Shown here: in pieces, positions 34,360 to 47,321 of the stretch
Layout of the letters: each line of letters starts with the position of its first letter
Numbering within the stretch: the stretch's first letter is position 1
Notes under the pieces: generated by a model
Told to the model about the DNA's origin: nothing
The model's input: the letters and a program-made list of their open reading frames with translations, nothing else
Database searches by the model: none
Position numbers and translations under genes: made by a program
Assembly: GCF_050624435.1 (NCBI RefSeq)
Contig: NC_134531.1
Location: 256,260,812-256,324,811 of the forward strand
Reading direction: 5' to 3'
DNA length: 64,000 nucleotides
DNA from: Tenrec ecaudatus
Taxonomy: Eukaryota > Chordata > Mammalia > Afrosoricida > Tenrecidae

Positions 34360-35235
34360 AATCATGATAAGTTTGAATTCCAGAAGACTTCATTATGCTC
34401 CTGTAGAATTTTACATGAATCAAAAAGCAGCTGTACAGAATGGAACAAGGACATGCTGTCTGACTTAAAATCAGAAAACACGTGCAATGGTTTTATATTC
34501 CTACCATATTTATCCAATCTGTATGCTGTGAAAATCTTCAGAGAAGCCCGCTTATATGAAGAAGAATATGGTATCAGGTTTAGAGGCAAGCTGATTAAAT
34601 TGTGCAATATGCAGATGACATAACATTTCTTGTGAGGTAGATTTGAAGCAATTGCTGATGAAGATCAAGAATTACAGCCTTCAGTATGGAGTACACCCCA
34701 GTGTAAAGAAGCCCCACATCCTCACAAGTTGATGAGTCATAAACGAACCATAATAAATGGAGTGAAATTTGAAGTTATAAGGGATTTTCCCTTGCTTGGA
34801 TCCACAATCAATGGTCATAGAAACTCCAGTCAAGAGATCAAAAGATGGATTTCATTAGGTAAATATGCCTCAGACCTCTTCAACATATTGGAAAACAAGG
34901 ATGTTAGTTTGAAGTCTAAGGTACACCTGACCCAACCACAGGCATTTTCAGTTGCCTCATGTGCAAGTGAAAGAAGGATATTGAATAAAAAAGACTGAAG
35001 AAGAATCCATGCCTTTGAATTGTGTTTCTGGGGAGGAATATTGAAAGTACCACAGACTGCTAAAAGCACCAACCAGTCTATCTTGGAAGAATAGTCAGAA
35101 TGTTCCTCTGGGGCAAGGCTTTTGTCTTCCTTCCTTTAGACATCTTGCCATGAGAGACCAGTGCAGTAGAAGACCTTCAGATTGGGGGAAGTAGATGGGC
35201 AGTGAAAAACTGGGTGGCTTTCCAAGAGACAGAGT
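34360..35235 (+). mobile_element. RTE LINE reverse-transcriptase 3' half
   Basis: It starts in the RT domain; CAATATGCAGATGACATAAC near 34604 corresponds to a YADD-type catalytic region. It continues through GCTGATGAAGATCAAGAATT, GGATCCACAATCAATGGTCA and CTCCAGTCAAGAGATCAAAA to CAGTGAAAAACTGGGTGG. The 89-codon frame at 34729-34998 matches the RTE thumb region (SSQEIKRWISLGKYASDLF). It is broken elsewhere. Confidence 0.9.
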
Positions 35236-35647
35236 CATACTGTGGCTACAACCATTGGCCCAGTGTGGACGAGCAGCTGAAGATATCAAGCCCTTTTATT
35301 TCTGCTGACATATTTGTCTTGCTGAGCTTGTCAGGTCTGGATTTTAATCCCTTCTGTAAATTCTATATCCTCATTGTCGTGCCTGTTCTAAGAAGAAATT
35401 GATGAGACAACTTGGGGGAAGCTTCAGCAGGGAATTCTGAGCCTCCTGTCATGCTTTTAATCTAACTAATAGCTGACCAATCCAGGCATTCTGGTGGGAG
35501 TGATCGTCTTATTTGGGTAAAGAGTGAACAAAAACAAGCCAATAATTATGGTTTGTTTCTGGATTATGATTTTTTTCCTCTGGGATCACTAGGCCACCAT
35601 GTATTTAAAAGACAAATTGGAACTTTAAAATCCAATCCTGTGCCCCC

Positions 35648-35815
35648 CCCCCTCACCTCCAGTTGATTCAGACTCAGAGTGACCTTATACAGGTTTTCCA
35701 AGCTCCACCTTTACAGGAGCAGGCAGCCTCTTCTTTCTCCTGCTGAGTGGCTTGTGATTTTGAACTGTGTTCTTGTATTAGAAGCCCCATACCTACCTCA
35801 CAGTGCTAACCAGGA
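35648..35815 (-). mobile_element. AfroSINE
   Basis: In reverse: TTGATTCAGACTCAGAGTGA, GTTTTCCAAGCTCCACCTTT, TCTCCTGCTGAGTGGCTTGT and GATTTTGAACTGTGTTCTTG. Diverged but in order. Confidence 0.68.
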
Positions 35816-35819
35816 TGCA

Positions 35820-38135
35820 CATACATGCATTTAAGTCATTTTTAGTCTATCCCAAATTAGTTCCTTTTTCTTGTAATCTGAAGAGAGCAGTTTAGTCCCA
35901 TGTCAAGTTTGGTAAATGACTGTTTTCCCTTTATCTTTCTCATGTTGGAGCAATAGTAATATAACTTAAAATTTTACAGTGTGTACAATTCCCTAATTAT
36001 CCAAATATATATAAAAGCAACACATAACAGGCATATAATTTTGGAATAAAAATATATTCCAAATCTCTCTCAGCAACACAATGTACCAGGAATTTGGACG
36101 TTTATGTATGGATTCAGGGAAGAACTTCAGAAAGGTCTTTTCAAATTGAACCACTTTGTTTAGGAATTTGCGGCACTTTAGTATGAATTAATCTGACATT
36201 TATTATTCTGAATTCTAAAAATGAAAGGATTTGCTAATCAAATTAATAGTATACAAAGAAGAAGAGATTTGATCAAAGTAGTTAAGATAGTAAGTGTTGG
36301 AAATTTCTTCAAGCCCTTTTGAATCTTCCATTGCTGCCAAATAATTGAAATGCTTATCTAATTGCTCTTCAGGAGATTCTACTCAGTAAAAATTATTCCT
36401 CTAACATGTAATATGAACTTGATAATACTACACAAAATCTGTATTTGTAAAATTTTATACTTCGGTATTTATACCCTTTAAGGAAGGAACTTTCTCTAAC
36501 TTTTTAAAGTAATAATCATCCTATAAATTTTAGAGGAAATTACAAACACATGTATTTATATCTAGAGTTTTCAATAAGTTTATTTGTCCTTAATATTCTA
36601 GAGTGTCATAGTTTAGACATCATAATGATTAAAAATAGAATAATGTCATATGAATTAGCATTCAGAATATAATGTTCTCTATTTTCTCATGTGAAATTGC
36701 AAGTTAGATAGAAGTTTTAGAATCTAATAAAGGCAATAGCAAATAGTAAAATCCACTTTAGCATATGACACATAGAAGATATCAGGTAAAATAAATAATT
36801 AAGAATAAACTATATCCTTATGTAATTTTTAAATATTTTCATTTCGTTTTGGTGCTTTCATTTTGATTTATTACAAGTATACGTTAAAACAAACCAGGAA
36901 GTTTACATAGCTGATCACATTAAATCATTTATTTTTATTATGGGAGAATTAAGGGTAGGGTGAAATGTCAAGAAAACATTGTAGAACCTATTGGGTCATA
37001 TGGCAGTAACTCTCTATAAAATTATTATGTAACATGTGAAGGGTTTCGTTAATCACATATCGAGTTTTGAATTATGACAGACTGTCCTCAAAACAGATAA
37101 AAAATAAAATCATTATGATATTAAATTACTTCTTCCAATAAATGTCCACATAATTATGCTTTGAAATGTATAGACTTCAAGTATTAATATATACTATACA
37201 TTTCAAAAACATAAAATATTTTATTGGGACATGGAGTGAATGCATGCTGTTAAATGTTTTTGCTAAATTAATAGAACACATATTTTGATATTTATATTAT
37301 ACTTTATTAACTATTACTTCCAATATACAGACTTATTTAAAAAGGAACAAATAAGCAAACTTGTTAAAGATTTTGTTATTTTATAGTCTTAAAAATGAAT
37401 AATAATAATATGAGCATAATATATCCTAATATATTTAGGTGTGTGTTCATACAGTCTCAATAAAAAGGGAATCATTTTATGTTTAAAAATATGTCTGTAG
37501 GATAATTAGTGGCATAACTAGCATGCAATATAAATTTTTGATTGATATTATTTTGAAATACAAGTGAACTCTGATTTATGAGATGTGATTTTAGTCATTT
37601 AGAGCTCAGTTTTCCAGGAGTCAGTAGACCTGTTTCCTTCCTAAATCAAAACCAATAACACCATCAACAACCCCGTCCCATATGAAAGAGTCATTGCCTT
37701 GGTTGACCTTTTTATGGCATGTTATGGTAGGTACAATTCTCTCTGCACACTGTTTACAGTATCCCAAGATCCATTAGGAACAGTGTGTGAACGTGGAATG
37801 AGTAAAATATATTAGGGAGGACTCCTAACTTCCAGTGTATGAGGATAATTATCACAAAATATTACCCAATTACCACATATTTATGTTAAGTGAAAATGAA
37901 ATTGTAGGGTCTGGTTGATCTTTCTCATTGTTTCTCTCCTTTCCTTTTTTGGAGATAATATAAAAATAGAAAACTAGTAGGAAAATTGAATCCCTCATTG
38001 CCCAAAGTAGTCTTGTAGCCTCAGTTGTCACTCATGATTCCTGCCATCTAACATAAATTATCCCACTCTATAATTAAGAGAACATTTTTGAGTCTCTTCT
38101 TATATCCACTTTGTCCTCTTGTCTTTCTTTCTTTT
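35820..38135. other. AT-rich stretch without recognised repeats
   Basis: This is the longest interval where I recognise nothing. It is very AT-rich with no frame long enough to consider. Repeat decay beyond recognition or unique sequence are both possible. Confidence 0.5.
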
Positions 38136-38139
38136 TAAG

Positions 38140-39265
38140 GGCCTTTTGTATTCTTTGAATTTGTATTCTTCATGAATGATGTTCTTGATATCCACCCACA
38201 TCTCATTAAGTCTTCTGTCAAGCATTAGTGTCCAGTGCTTCAAATCTGCTCTTGAGATGTTCTCAAAAATTCAGGTGGGAGAGAGTCAAGTTTGTATTTT
38301 GGCTCTCAGGGACTTTTTTTCATTTTCTTCAGTTTTATCCTGAACGTACATATGAGCAATCCGTGGTCCATTCCTAGGTCAGCCCTAGCCTGGTTTTGTG
38401 ACTGATATGGAGATTCTTCAATGTCTTTCCCCACATACGTATTCAATTTTATTTATGTGAATTACATCTGGAAAAGTCCATGTGTATAGATGCCTTTTGT
38501 GCTGTTGAACAAAGGCTACAAAGAAGTTGGTTTTGCAAAATTCTAGCATATGATCTCCAGTTTCTTTTGTGATGAAGATCAAGGATTGCAGCCTTCAGTA
38601 TGGATTGAAACTCAATTTAAAGAAGAAAAACATGCTACAAACTGGACCAATGGGTCATGATAAATGGAGAAAATAATGAAATTTTCAAGTATCTTATCTT
38701 ACTTTTGATCCGCAATCAATGCTCATGGGAGCAGCAGTCAGGATATCAAAAGATGAGTAATATTAGGTAAATCTGCTTCACAAGACCCCTTTAGAGTACT
38801 GAAAATCAAATTTGTGACTTTGATGACTAAGGTGCATGTGGCCTATGTCCATTGTCTCATATGCATGTGAAGGTTGGACGATGAATAAGGATGCATTTGA
38901 ATGGTGGCTGGAGAAGAATATTGAAAATACCATGGACTGATGAAAGACAAACTGATCTGCCTTGAAAGAAGTATGCTCAGGGTGTTCCTTAGAGGAAAAG
39001 ATGGAGAGGCTTTTTCTTACATCGTTTGAACATGCTATAAAGACAGATCAGTCCCTGGAGAAAGATATCATGTCTGGTAAAGTGGAGGGCTAATGAAAAA
39101 GAGGAAGGACCTCGGGTAGATGGATTGACACAATGCCTGTAACAATGGGATCAAGAACAGTAACGATTGTCAGGATGGCCCAGAACTGTGTAATGTTTGT
39201 TCTGTTGTGCAAACAACCTCTATGGCTCGGATCTGACTTTATGCCACCTCACAACAACAAGACAA
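38140..39265 (+). mobile_element. RTE LINE copy with inverted 5' part
   Basis: 38140-38560 is RTE in reverse orientation, the endonuclease-to-RT linker (TTCTTTGAATTTGTATTCTT, CCACATCTCATTAAGTCTTC, ATATGAGCAATCCGTGGTCC). From about 38565 it switches to forward RTE (GATGAAGATCAAGGATTGCA) and runs to the 3' end, CTCACAACAACAAGAC at 39265. One element with a 5' inversion explains this, as twin priming produces. About 1 kb of middle sequence is missing at the junction. Confidence 0.82.
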
Positions 39266-40254
39266 AATCTACTTCCCTTAACCCTATCATCCAGGGGAGC
39301 TAAGGGCTTCATTGAATGGATTACCTATACGCTCATCCCTGTGGAGTCTTAGTTCTGTATGCTGGTAGAAAAGATCCTGTTCTGAAACCCAGCACCTTTA
39401 AACCATGGAACACATACTTGTTAAAACAGGAAGTGTGAATCTCTCAGTATGGTACAAAGAGTGATGGTGGGGAGAATCTTTCCAACTTGAATCTATGGGT
39501 TACCAAATGCAAATGTTTAATATACTGGAGATGCAGAATAATTCATTTGTCATTGAAGATTGTAAATGCTTGTTTGTGAATGTTATTTACGTGGGCACAT
39601 ATTTGTTAAAAAAAAACAACCACTATATTCTTATCAGAATTTCAGTCTTTGGAGGTACTGCATAGAGTAGGCGATGTAACTTCCACAATTATGAGTTCAC
39701 TACCATATCTCCATACAGGGCCCATTATTTTGTAAATTCTCAGCTTGTACTTCAAGAAGCACCGTGGAAAGGAAATTCAACTATATCCTTACCGTATGTA
39801 CTGATTGTGGTAAAACTAAACCACTGACCCTTCTAAAGTGGAAAGGATCCAATACAATTACGTAACTCATCAACAAAAGACAACTTCATCACTTTAAGCG
39901 ACTAACTTAAGTGCTTGCCATCAAGCACTGTTGCTGACAAGTTTTAAATTAGATAACAGCACGAGGGAGATCAGACTAGTGGTATGGCTGTTAGGACTTT
40001 CACTTCTGCCATTATGTATCAGCATGGGGTGGCGAAGGACAGATGGTTGATGTCAACTAACTGATTCATTCTAATTGGTAGTTTTTTTGTGGCTCTTCAA
40101 TGGTATATGCTCTCTGGTGGGAGAAGCATATGTAGAAAAACAAACAAACTGAATTTTAAAAATATTTCTGAATTCAATTTTAGAGCAAATCATTTTTATG
40201 ATCTAGACTATTAAGACCCTTGCCCATGAAGCCTATTGACAAAATTCATACGAT
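39266..40254. other. Non-coding stretch
   Basis: No recognised feature. Confidence 0.4.
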
Positions 40255-40480
40255 AAAATCATAATTTTTGTTTGTTTGTTCGGTTCCATAAAATCAGTTC
40301 CAACACACCAGAAGGAAACACTGCCAGGTCCTGTGTCATTCTCACATTTGTTGCTACGCGTGCACACGCTGTTGCAGCCACTGTGTCCATCCATGTTATT
40401 GAGGATCTTGTTCATTTATCTCTAACCCACCACGTTTTCTAGGATGAGGCCCCTTTTCCAGAATCAGGTCCCTCTTAAGA
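40255..40480 (-). mobile_element. RTE LINE 3' end
   Basis: In reverse: CCATAAAATCAGTTCCAACA, GGAAACACTGCCAGGTCCTG, GCTGTTGCAGCCACTGTGTC, CATCCATGTTATTGAGGATC. Matches the RTE 3' terminus. Confidence 0.8.
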
Positions 40481-40595
40481 AAGTCTCACTTTCTTCATAT
40501 TAATAGTAAATCTTTTTACACTAAAATTAAATTTATGTTTATAATTTTGCATCTGAAATGGTTAAACTCGATGTAACACATTAACTATGGTTTAC

Positions 40596-41505
40596 TGTGA
40601 TGGCTGGGTTAATCTTTCAGCCTTCCTAGACTATGACGATTAGATCTTTATTGTAAAACTTGTCTAACTTTTGCTATGATGTTTCTAATGAGATTAACAT
40701 TCCTAATCAATTTGATATAAGTAGTTTTTCATGCCGAATGTGGGTGAACAGTCCTTAACTTATTAGGTAAAAGCTTTAAGTGCAAAACACAAAAGCAACA
40801 ACTGAGGTTTCTCTGTGATTGAAGGATTCTATCTCAAGACTATTGTGCTAGGCTGGGTTGACTAGAGAAACAAAACAGTGACGCTCATATATGTATAAAA
40901 AGAGCTTTATATCAATAAGTAATTATATATTAGCAAAGGATCCCAGCTCATTCCAACTCAAGTCCATAGTCTAATATGAGTCCATAGATTCCTCTTCAGA
41001 CTCCGACAGCCTATGCAATGATGCACCATGCAGGTAGACCACAGGCCAGAGGTACAGTCACGTGGGCCCCAAATTGGTGGCATCAAGGAGTGCCTTTGGT
41101 AGCTCAGGTTGGTCATCAAGAAGTAAAGGAAAAGCAGAGAGGGAGGCCGGGGAACACATGGGCCCCCCTCATAAAATGGCACCCTGGCAAGGATACAGCA
41201 TCAAGCTTTGACCTGATTGACAGGTTGTACTCCACCCCTCCATTCTTATGCATATTCAAGTTAACATAAAATTATTTGTCACAACCATTAGCATAGATTT
41301 CCTTCTGAAATGTCCAGTCATCACAGGCTATGAATTGTATCTCAACACTACTGAGTTTTAAGTCAATTACCTTACCTACAAATTTTGAACTTTTAGCCTC
41401 CACGTAAGGCAATTTATTAAAATCTCTCTCACTAGATAGAAAATTATTTTATATATATTTCATTTTAATTAAATTAATTGGAGAAGTTTAATTAAGTAAT
41501 TACAT
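40596..41505 (+). mobile_element. Old ERVL/MLT2-like LTR, split by a younger LTR
   Basis: The 5' part (40596-40843) starts TGTGATGGCTGGGTTAATCT and carries AATGAGATTAACATTCCTAA, a block characteristic of MLT2 LTRs. The 3' part (from 41284) carries TACAAATTTTGAACTTTTAG, CCTCCACGTAAGGCAATTTA and TTAAAATCTCTCTC, also MLT2-like. The 3' limit near 41505 is uncertain. Confidence 0.72.
40844..41283 (-). mobile_element. Younger ERVL-type solo LTR
   Basis: The plus strand begins TGTGCTAGGCTGGGTTGACT and ends ATTTGTCACA (440 bp). Flanks ACTAT (40839-40843) and ACCAT (41284-41288) match at four of five bases. It carries CCGACAGCCTATGCAATGAT and CTGATTGACAGGTTGTACTC, as in sister copies. Confidence 0.82.
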
Positions 41506-42692
41506 TTTTGGCCACCCCTTGTATATTCAGAAAATTTCTCAAATATGAATAGCAAACCTGAAATTAATTTTGAAATGTAATATGTTTTAAAAATGAAAGT
41601 GAATAAGTAATTTGTTGGCCTCACAGACCTTTTGTACTATTTCATTGTTTGTATTAGGGAAACCATTTTCCTTCCAAGTGCCAATTGTCTTGTTTGTTTG
41701 TTTTTCGAAGGGCAATTGAGATCCAAAATACATATGGCATTGTAAGTCTTAGTCAAATAAATCTGTTTGCAGAGCTCATTAACTCCCCAATTTATTCTGT
41801 TCTTTTAAGTGAAATATTGATATTTTACTTTATTCATAACAAAAGTTTCCATATAACTTATTTCCACCAACAATAAAATTCCCCAAATGTATGTTGCAAC
41901 CAATGCTATTGACTTGGAAATTTTATCCATCTCAAATAAAAAGGCTATTATAAGCCTCAAAACATCATCTCTGATGTATACACTCAGAGGACAATTTACT
42001 GCAGTATATTATTATATTTGTTTCAGTGTTGACCCAACTCATACTTTCTACTCTTGAGGTTTATCTATTTGTGAGAAAAAGTGTACTTAAAAGCAGAAAG
42101 ATTTGTTTAAAAATGGCATTAGTTTGTTCCTTCTGTCTTTGCCTTATTTGTGGGTGTCTTTATGATGTAAGTTTGATGATGGAATTCCTCTGGATGACCT
42201 ACAGCATATGGGAAAACTTTCTCATATATTATGAAACTCTCTATAAAACTGTCTACAAAACTATAGAACCCATATTACTCATGCCCAGAAAAGATAAAGA
42301 TAAATAAGGCTATTATATAGGAACCTTTTACGTTGGAATTCAATAGCAATGACAGAAATATAAAATGCACAGCCCCACTATACTTCAAATGCCAATTTCC
42401 ATGGTTAATCAGCAACATCAAAATATACAATTAAATCATTGGGAAATATTACTCTAGGATATCTTGGTCAGGAACATAGGATACACCATATGCAACTATG
42501 TTTTATTTCTCCTTCAGTGTTCTGTGATCACGATCATAAGAAGACACTTATCTTTTCAAGATCAGATTCATCTCAATAAGATCAGCATACTTATTCTTTT
42601 AGGGCAAAGAGAAGGCTTTTGTTTTCCAGTTGTGTAAATTCTAAAACTAAAAACCTACAAAAATGAGGTGGATTTGTGCTTTCAGCAATCTC
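41506..42692. other. AT-rich non-coding stretch
   Basis: No recognised feature. A 93-codon plus-strand frame (42026-42307) is hydrophobic, but I cannot tie it to any family and it lacks upstream support. Confidence 0.4.
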
Positions 42693-42895
42693 TATCAGAG
42701 CCCAGGTTTGCAGAGGGAATTGCTAGACTCTTCACCTAAAGGCCTGTGGTGGAAACCACCGGGCACTCCATGTGACAAAGATGCGACAGTTGGCTTCTAC
42801 AATTGTGGTATTTGAAAACATTTAGGGCAAATCTACTCTATAACATAGGCTTGTAGGAGTGGGAAAAACTCAATGACAATAGTTGTGTTTATGTT
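42693..42895 (+). mobile_element. AfroSINE, diverged
   Basis: CAGAGCCCAGGTTTGCAGAG, GGTGGAAACCACCGGGCACT, GCAAATCTACTCTATAACAT and ACTCAATGACAATAGTTGTG keep the order. Confidence 0.62.
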
Positions 42896-43344
42896 TTAAC
42901 TTTCCAAGGTTTACACTGTAGAAAAATTAAAAATCATGGTCTTTACAATTATTCCATGTCAGTTTCATCAGGAACTGGTGACATTACATTTTCACTGAAA
43001 ACTGAGAATCCCAAGGATATAGCTAGAGGGTAGACGAGAGTTTTTCATATATATTGGGTGTAGGACTTCGCAGTTTTAAAGCTCCATCTACTATATGCAA
43101 TATAGTAGGTATATTAGAAAGCCTCACCTGTTCTGTATTTAAAATGACAAAGATGTAATATTGGAAGTATTAAGATACAATCTTCTGTATAATTCATATT
43201 ACATTCATCAGACTACTTAAAACTCTCAGGAATTATTATATAAAACAATTTCAATGAATTTTAACACTCATATTTATCAGAATAATGTTGCTTGAGCATT
43301 TATGTTTTTCACATTCAAAACATTTTCTTTAAGTTTCTGTACTT
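42896..43344. other. AT-rich non-coding stretch
   Basis: I see no gene or recognisable repeat here. Confidence 0.4.
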
Positions 43345-45010
43345 GGTAAGTGCCAGCACTCGGCTCTGATTCCCAGAAATGCAATGTGCTAGAGAATGAA
43401 ACGCTTCCTGCTCCTGCACCCTCCTCACAAGCTGTCTTATATTTGAACCCATTGTGGCAGCCACTGTGCGAATCCATCTTGTTAGAGGTCTTCCTCTGAT
43501 TCTCTACCCTTCTGTTTTACCAAGCATGATGTCCTTTTCCACGGATTGGTCTCTCCTGGGAACAGGATCTAAGTATATGAAACAAAGTCTCAACAACCTT
43601 GCTTCTAAGTATTCTGGTTGTACTTTTAAGATTTGTTTGTTCTTTTGGCAGCCAATAGAAAATTCAATTTTCTTTGTCAGCACAATAATTCCAATGAATC
43701 TATACTTGTTCAAGTTCCTTTTCAATGTACAGCATTCACATACATACAAGGTTATTGAAAGTACCATGACTTAGTCAGGTGAACTGTAGTCCTGGCTTAG
43801 AGTAACATCCTTGCTTTTCAACTTGACTTTAAAGAAGTCGTATGCAACAGATTTACCTAATGAAATATAGCCTTTGATCTCTTGAATATTGCTTCCATGA
43901 GCATTGATCATAGATCCAAGTAAGATGAAATCTTGACAACTTCAATGTTTTCTTTGTTTATATGTTGTTGTCTATTAGTAAAGTTAGGATTTTTGTTTCC
44001 TTTAAATTAAGTTGAAATTCATATCGAAAGCCATAATCCTTGATTTCATCAGCAAGTACTCTTTAAAATCTCTTCCAATTCAGCAAGCAAGACTATGTAA
44101 TCTGCATATCACAGGTTGTTAAACTTTCCTCCAACCTCGATAGAGCATTCTTCTTTATATAATCCAGATACTGGCTTATATCTGGATTAATACTCTGATT
44201 CTTTGCTTACTATACAAATTGAATAAATATGGTGAGAAGATACAACCCTGACATACCTCATTCTTTATTTTAAATCATGCAGTATTCCTTTGTTCTGTTT
44301 GTACAACTACCTTCTATCCAAGTACAAGCAGAATGAAGTGTTCTGGAATTCCCATTCTTCTTAAAGTTATCCATCACTTGTTATGATCCACATAGTTTCA
44401 AGTATCTGCATAGTCAATGAAACAGAAATAAACATATTTCTGGCATTCTCTGCTTTCAACCAATGTCCAGCAGATATCAGTAATAACATCCTTTGTTTTA
44501 CCTTCTTTTCTGAGTCTTATCTGAATTTCTGGCAGCTAATTGTTAATGTACTGATACCATTTTTATTGGATGATCAAATTTTTACTTTTATTTGATATCA
44601 ATGATATTGCTCTAAAATTTCTGTAATCTATAGGGTCACCTTGAGTTGGAATGTGTAGAAATCTTGATCTCTTCCAGTCATTGGCCAGGTAGCTGTCTCC
44701 CAAAGTTCTTGGCATAGAAGAGTGACTACTTCCAGTGCTTCATCACCTTATTGACACATCTCAATTGGCATTCCCCGAGTACCTGGAGCTTTGTTCTTCT
44801 CTAACACCTTTTGTGCTGTTTGTACTTGATCTTTCAGTACCATTGATTCTTTTTCATATGCCACCTCTGGAAATGGTTGTAGCTCAAGTAGTCTTTTGGG
44901 TATAATGACTCCCTTTATTACCGCTATCTTTTTTTGATACATACTGCAGTGTTTAATGTTTTGGCCGTAGAATGTTTCAGTGTTTCAACTACAGGTTTTT
45001 TTCTGTATGA
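43345..45010 (-). mobile_element. Longest RTE LINE copy (most of the reverse transcriptase)
   Basis: About 1.65 kb runs from the 3' end at 43345 to the region before the RT domain at 45010. The minus strand encodes NKAPGTRGMPIEM at the RT start near 44755-44795 and PVPRRDQSVEKDIMLGK near 43515-43565 at the 3' end. The plus strand shows GACTATGTAATCTGCATATC near 44090, over the catalytic YADD-type position, and AACCAATGTCCAGCAGATAT near 44458. Frameshifts and stops break it, so it cannot be functional. Confidence 0.92.
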
Positions 45011-46215
45011 AAAACAATGACTGCTATTGTGGGAAGACTATATAAGTGATTATATTTCATCACGTCATTTGTAATGCTTTTAACAGAGAAATTGAACAAG
45101 GGAGATAAATTTAGAGTAGAAATTAAATCAATAACTTATATATTCTAGAAATGAAAACACATAAATAGTTGAAAATAAAGAATTACCAAAATGAGGTCAA
45201 CATTGAAACTATAACTAGGGTTCCAGTTCATGGTGTCAAACTGGTCACATGGGGAGCGAGCGCCTTCTGGAGAACAAGGAGGAACACATGAAGAAAGAGA
45301 AAATGGGCTTTCCCAATCACAAAGAACAACTCAATAGAGAAATCAACCAAGCTCTTCAACATCCAGAGATCCTGGGAGTAGTAGAGAATGAGAGGAAAAG
45401 AAAGATGCTTAATCCTTCCTCCTGCTTGAGCTAGCCATTAATATCTACATGACACAGACTTGCAAGGCCCCTTAACATCCTAGCTTGTTTCCACTTCATA
45501 ACCTGGCCTCCAAACACCTGACTTCCCTATTTTCTATGCAACACCCTCATCCCTCAGTTGCTGAATGCTCCTTAGTTAGTGATTGTCCCTTGACTGGCGA
45601 GTGTCCCAGCTGGGAAGCACCGTTCAGCTAGCACATGAGCTCTACACCCTGGACTTGGAAGGCTCAAAAAATCATCTCATGTACTGGTTGAAATGTGAAC
45701 TGACCTGAACACCTCGGTCCTCTCTTGACCCTAACTCATAATCAACACCCCAATTAGACCACCCCAGGCCATCCAGAGTACCACCCTGCCCTAGGAGATG
45801 GCTTGTGCTCCCCTCCAGCAAGGGACATCTAGAGAAACAACCACTTCCCCATCCACAAATGTCCCTGATACAGCTCCCTATTTATCATCCTTTCTTGGAG
45901 ACCCCATCACCTGAACATTATGAGGCCTGCTCCCTCTGACCTGGGCCCCTTATACTCTATTGCTTCAGCACCGCCAGCTACAATGAGCTCCACTTTACCT
46001 CCCAAATCACAATGTATTCCAGCCACCTGAAGCATGTGACCATGTGGATTCATTCACATACAGGCATTAATTGCAAGTTTTCAAATGACTCTACCATTTG
46101 TGTTTCCAACCTAGTTCCTGAACCCACCCATGTTTCCCACCCTTCTCTTGTAAACACCCATTTCTCTCATGCATACCAATTACAAGGCTCCTGAGCAGAC
46201 CATAGGTCCCGAAAC
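45011..46215. other. Unassigned non-coding stretch
   Basis: No recognised gene. From about 45230 to 46200 the sequence is less AT-rich, with C-rich blocks (CCACCCTGCCCTAGGAGATG). It could be 5' sequence of the following L1-like relic or an unrecognised LTR. Confidence 0.35.
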
Positions 46216-46393
46216 CAGCAGGGGTTGAGATCCCTTTGGGGGTTGATCCCTTTCACAGGGGTTGACAATTCATAACAGTAGCAAAATTATAGTGATGAAG
46301 TAGCAACTAAAATAAGTTCATGGCTAGGGGGCTCACCGCAACATGAGGAACTGTATTAAAGGGCCACGACGTGAGGCAGACTGAGAACCTCTG
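46216..46393. mobile_element. hAT-type MITE (SPIN/URR1-like), damaged left end
   Basis: The interior matches the other two copies (CATAACAGTAGCAAAATTAT, ACATGAGGAACTGTATTAAA) and the right end is ACTGAGAACCTCTG. The left terminal repeat is shortened to CAGCAGGGG. Confidence 0.82.
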
Positions 46394-47047
46394 CCCTAAA
46401 AAAACCTCAACAGCACATATTTTTGTCCCTGGTCCTTCTATTTCCTTCTCTTTTGTTTAAAAACAAAAGCTTGTGCTACTCATATAATTTGTTTTCAATT
46501 AGTATCGCCCTTTTAATATACTTTTCTTTTTCCTTATGATTCTCAAATTAACACTATCTGATCCTTTTTTCTCTTTCCTCTATCACCTTCCCTTCCATCA
46601 TTTTGTCTTTCCCTTATCCTAAACACTACACTTCTCTCCCAACTCCCTGTCCTAAAGTGTCTATAATTCCTCAATCTGCCATCAACAGAGTTAACTAGCC
46701 CTGTACAACTAAACTTCCCTGCCACCCCTAATAGCTACACAGAGATATCAAGGATATAAGAGAAAGTATCCACAAACCCACACACAACAGAAATGGACAG
46801 AAAAAACCAAGCAATAGTCAGACTTAAAGAAATAGCAAAAACTCAACAGGCTACGAAAATACGAGAAAACTATGCAGAATAATGATGACTGAGCATACAC
46901 AACAGCTGCAGAAGATATCTGAGAGATAAAAGAAAGAAAAGCTAGATACCCCATTACAAGCCTTCACAAGGAAAACTTCCAAACAAAAGCCAGATATGGA
47001 ATGCCACGATAACAGAGTTATACAACACTATAAAAAAAACACGCACA

Positions 47048-47238
47048 TGAGCCCTTGTGGCATAGTGGTTACACATCACTGCAAAGTCAGTAGTTCGAAA
47101 TCACCAGCTACTCCATGGGAGACAGAGGAGGTTGTCTACATGAGTAAAGAGTTACAGTCTCAGAAACACATGGAGCAGTTTTACCATGCCCTACAGGGTC
47201 AGGGGGAGTCAACATTGACTCAATGACAATGAGTTTTG
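47048..47238 (+). mobile_element. AfroSINE
   Basis: GAGCCCTTGTGGCATAGTGG, GTCAGTAGTTCGAAATCACC, GAGTTACAGTCTCAGAAACA, and the tail ACATTGACTCAATGACAATG. Near full length, inside the L1 relic. Confidence 0.88.
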
Positions 47239-47321
47239 TAGATAAAAATTATGCACAAATAGAAATTAAGAAATAGGAACCAGAATAAATGGGCTTGATG
47301 AAAAAAATCTTTTAACTACAA

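Noticed and set aside
42026..42307. 93-codon hydrophobic plus-strand frame
   Set aside because: No family resemblance, no splice or promoter context, and AT-rich codons consistent with chance.
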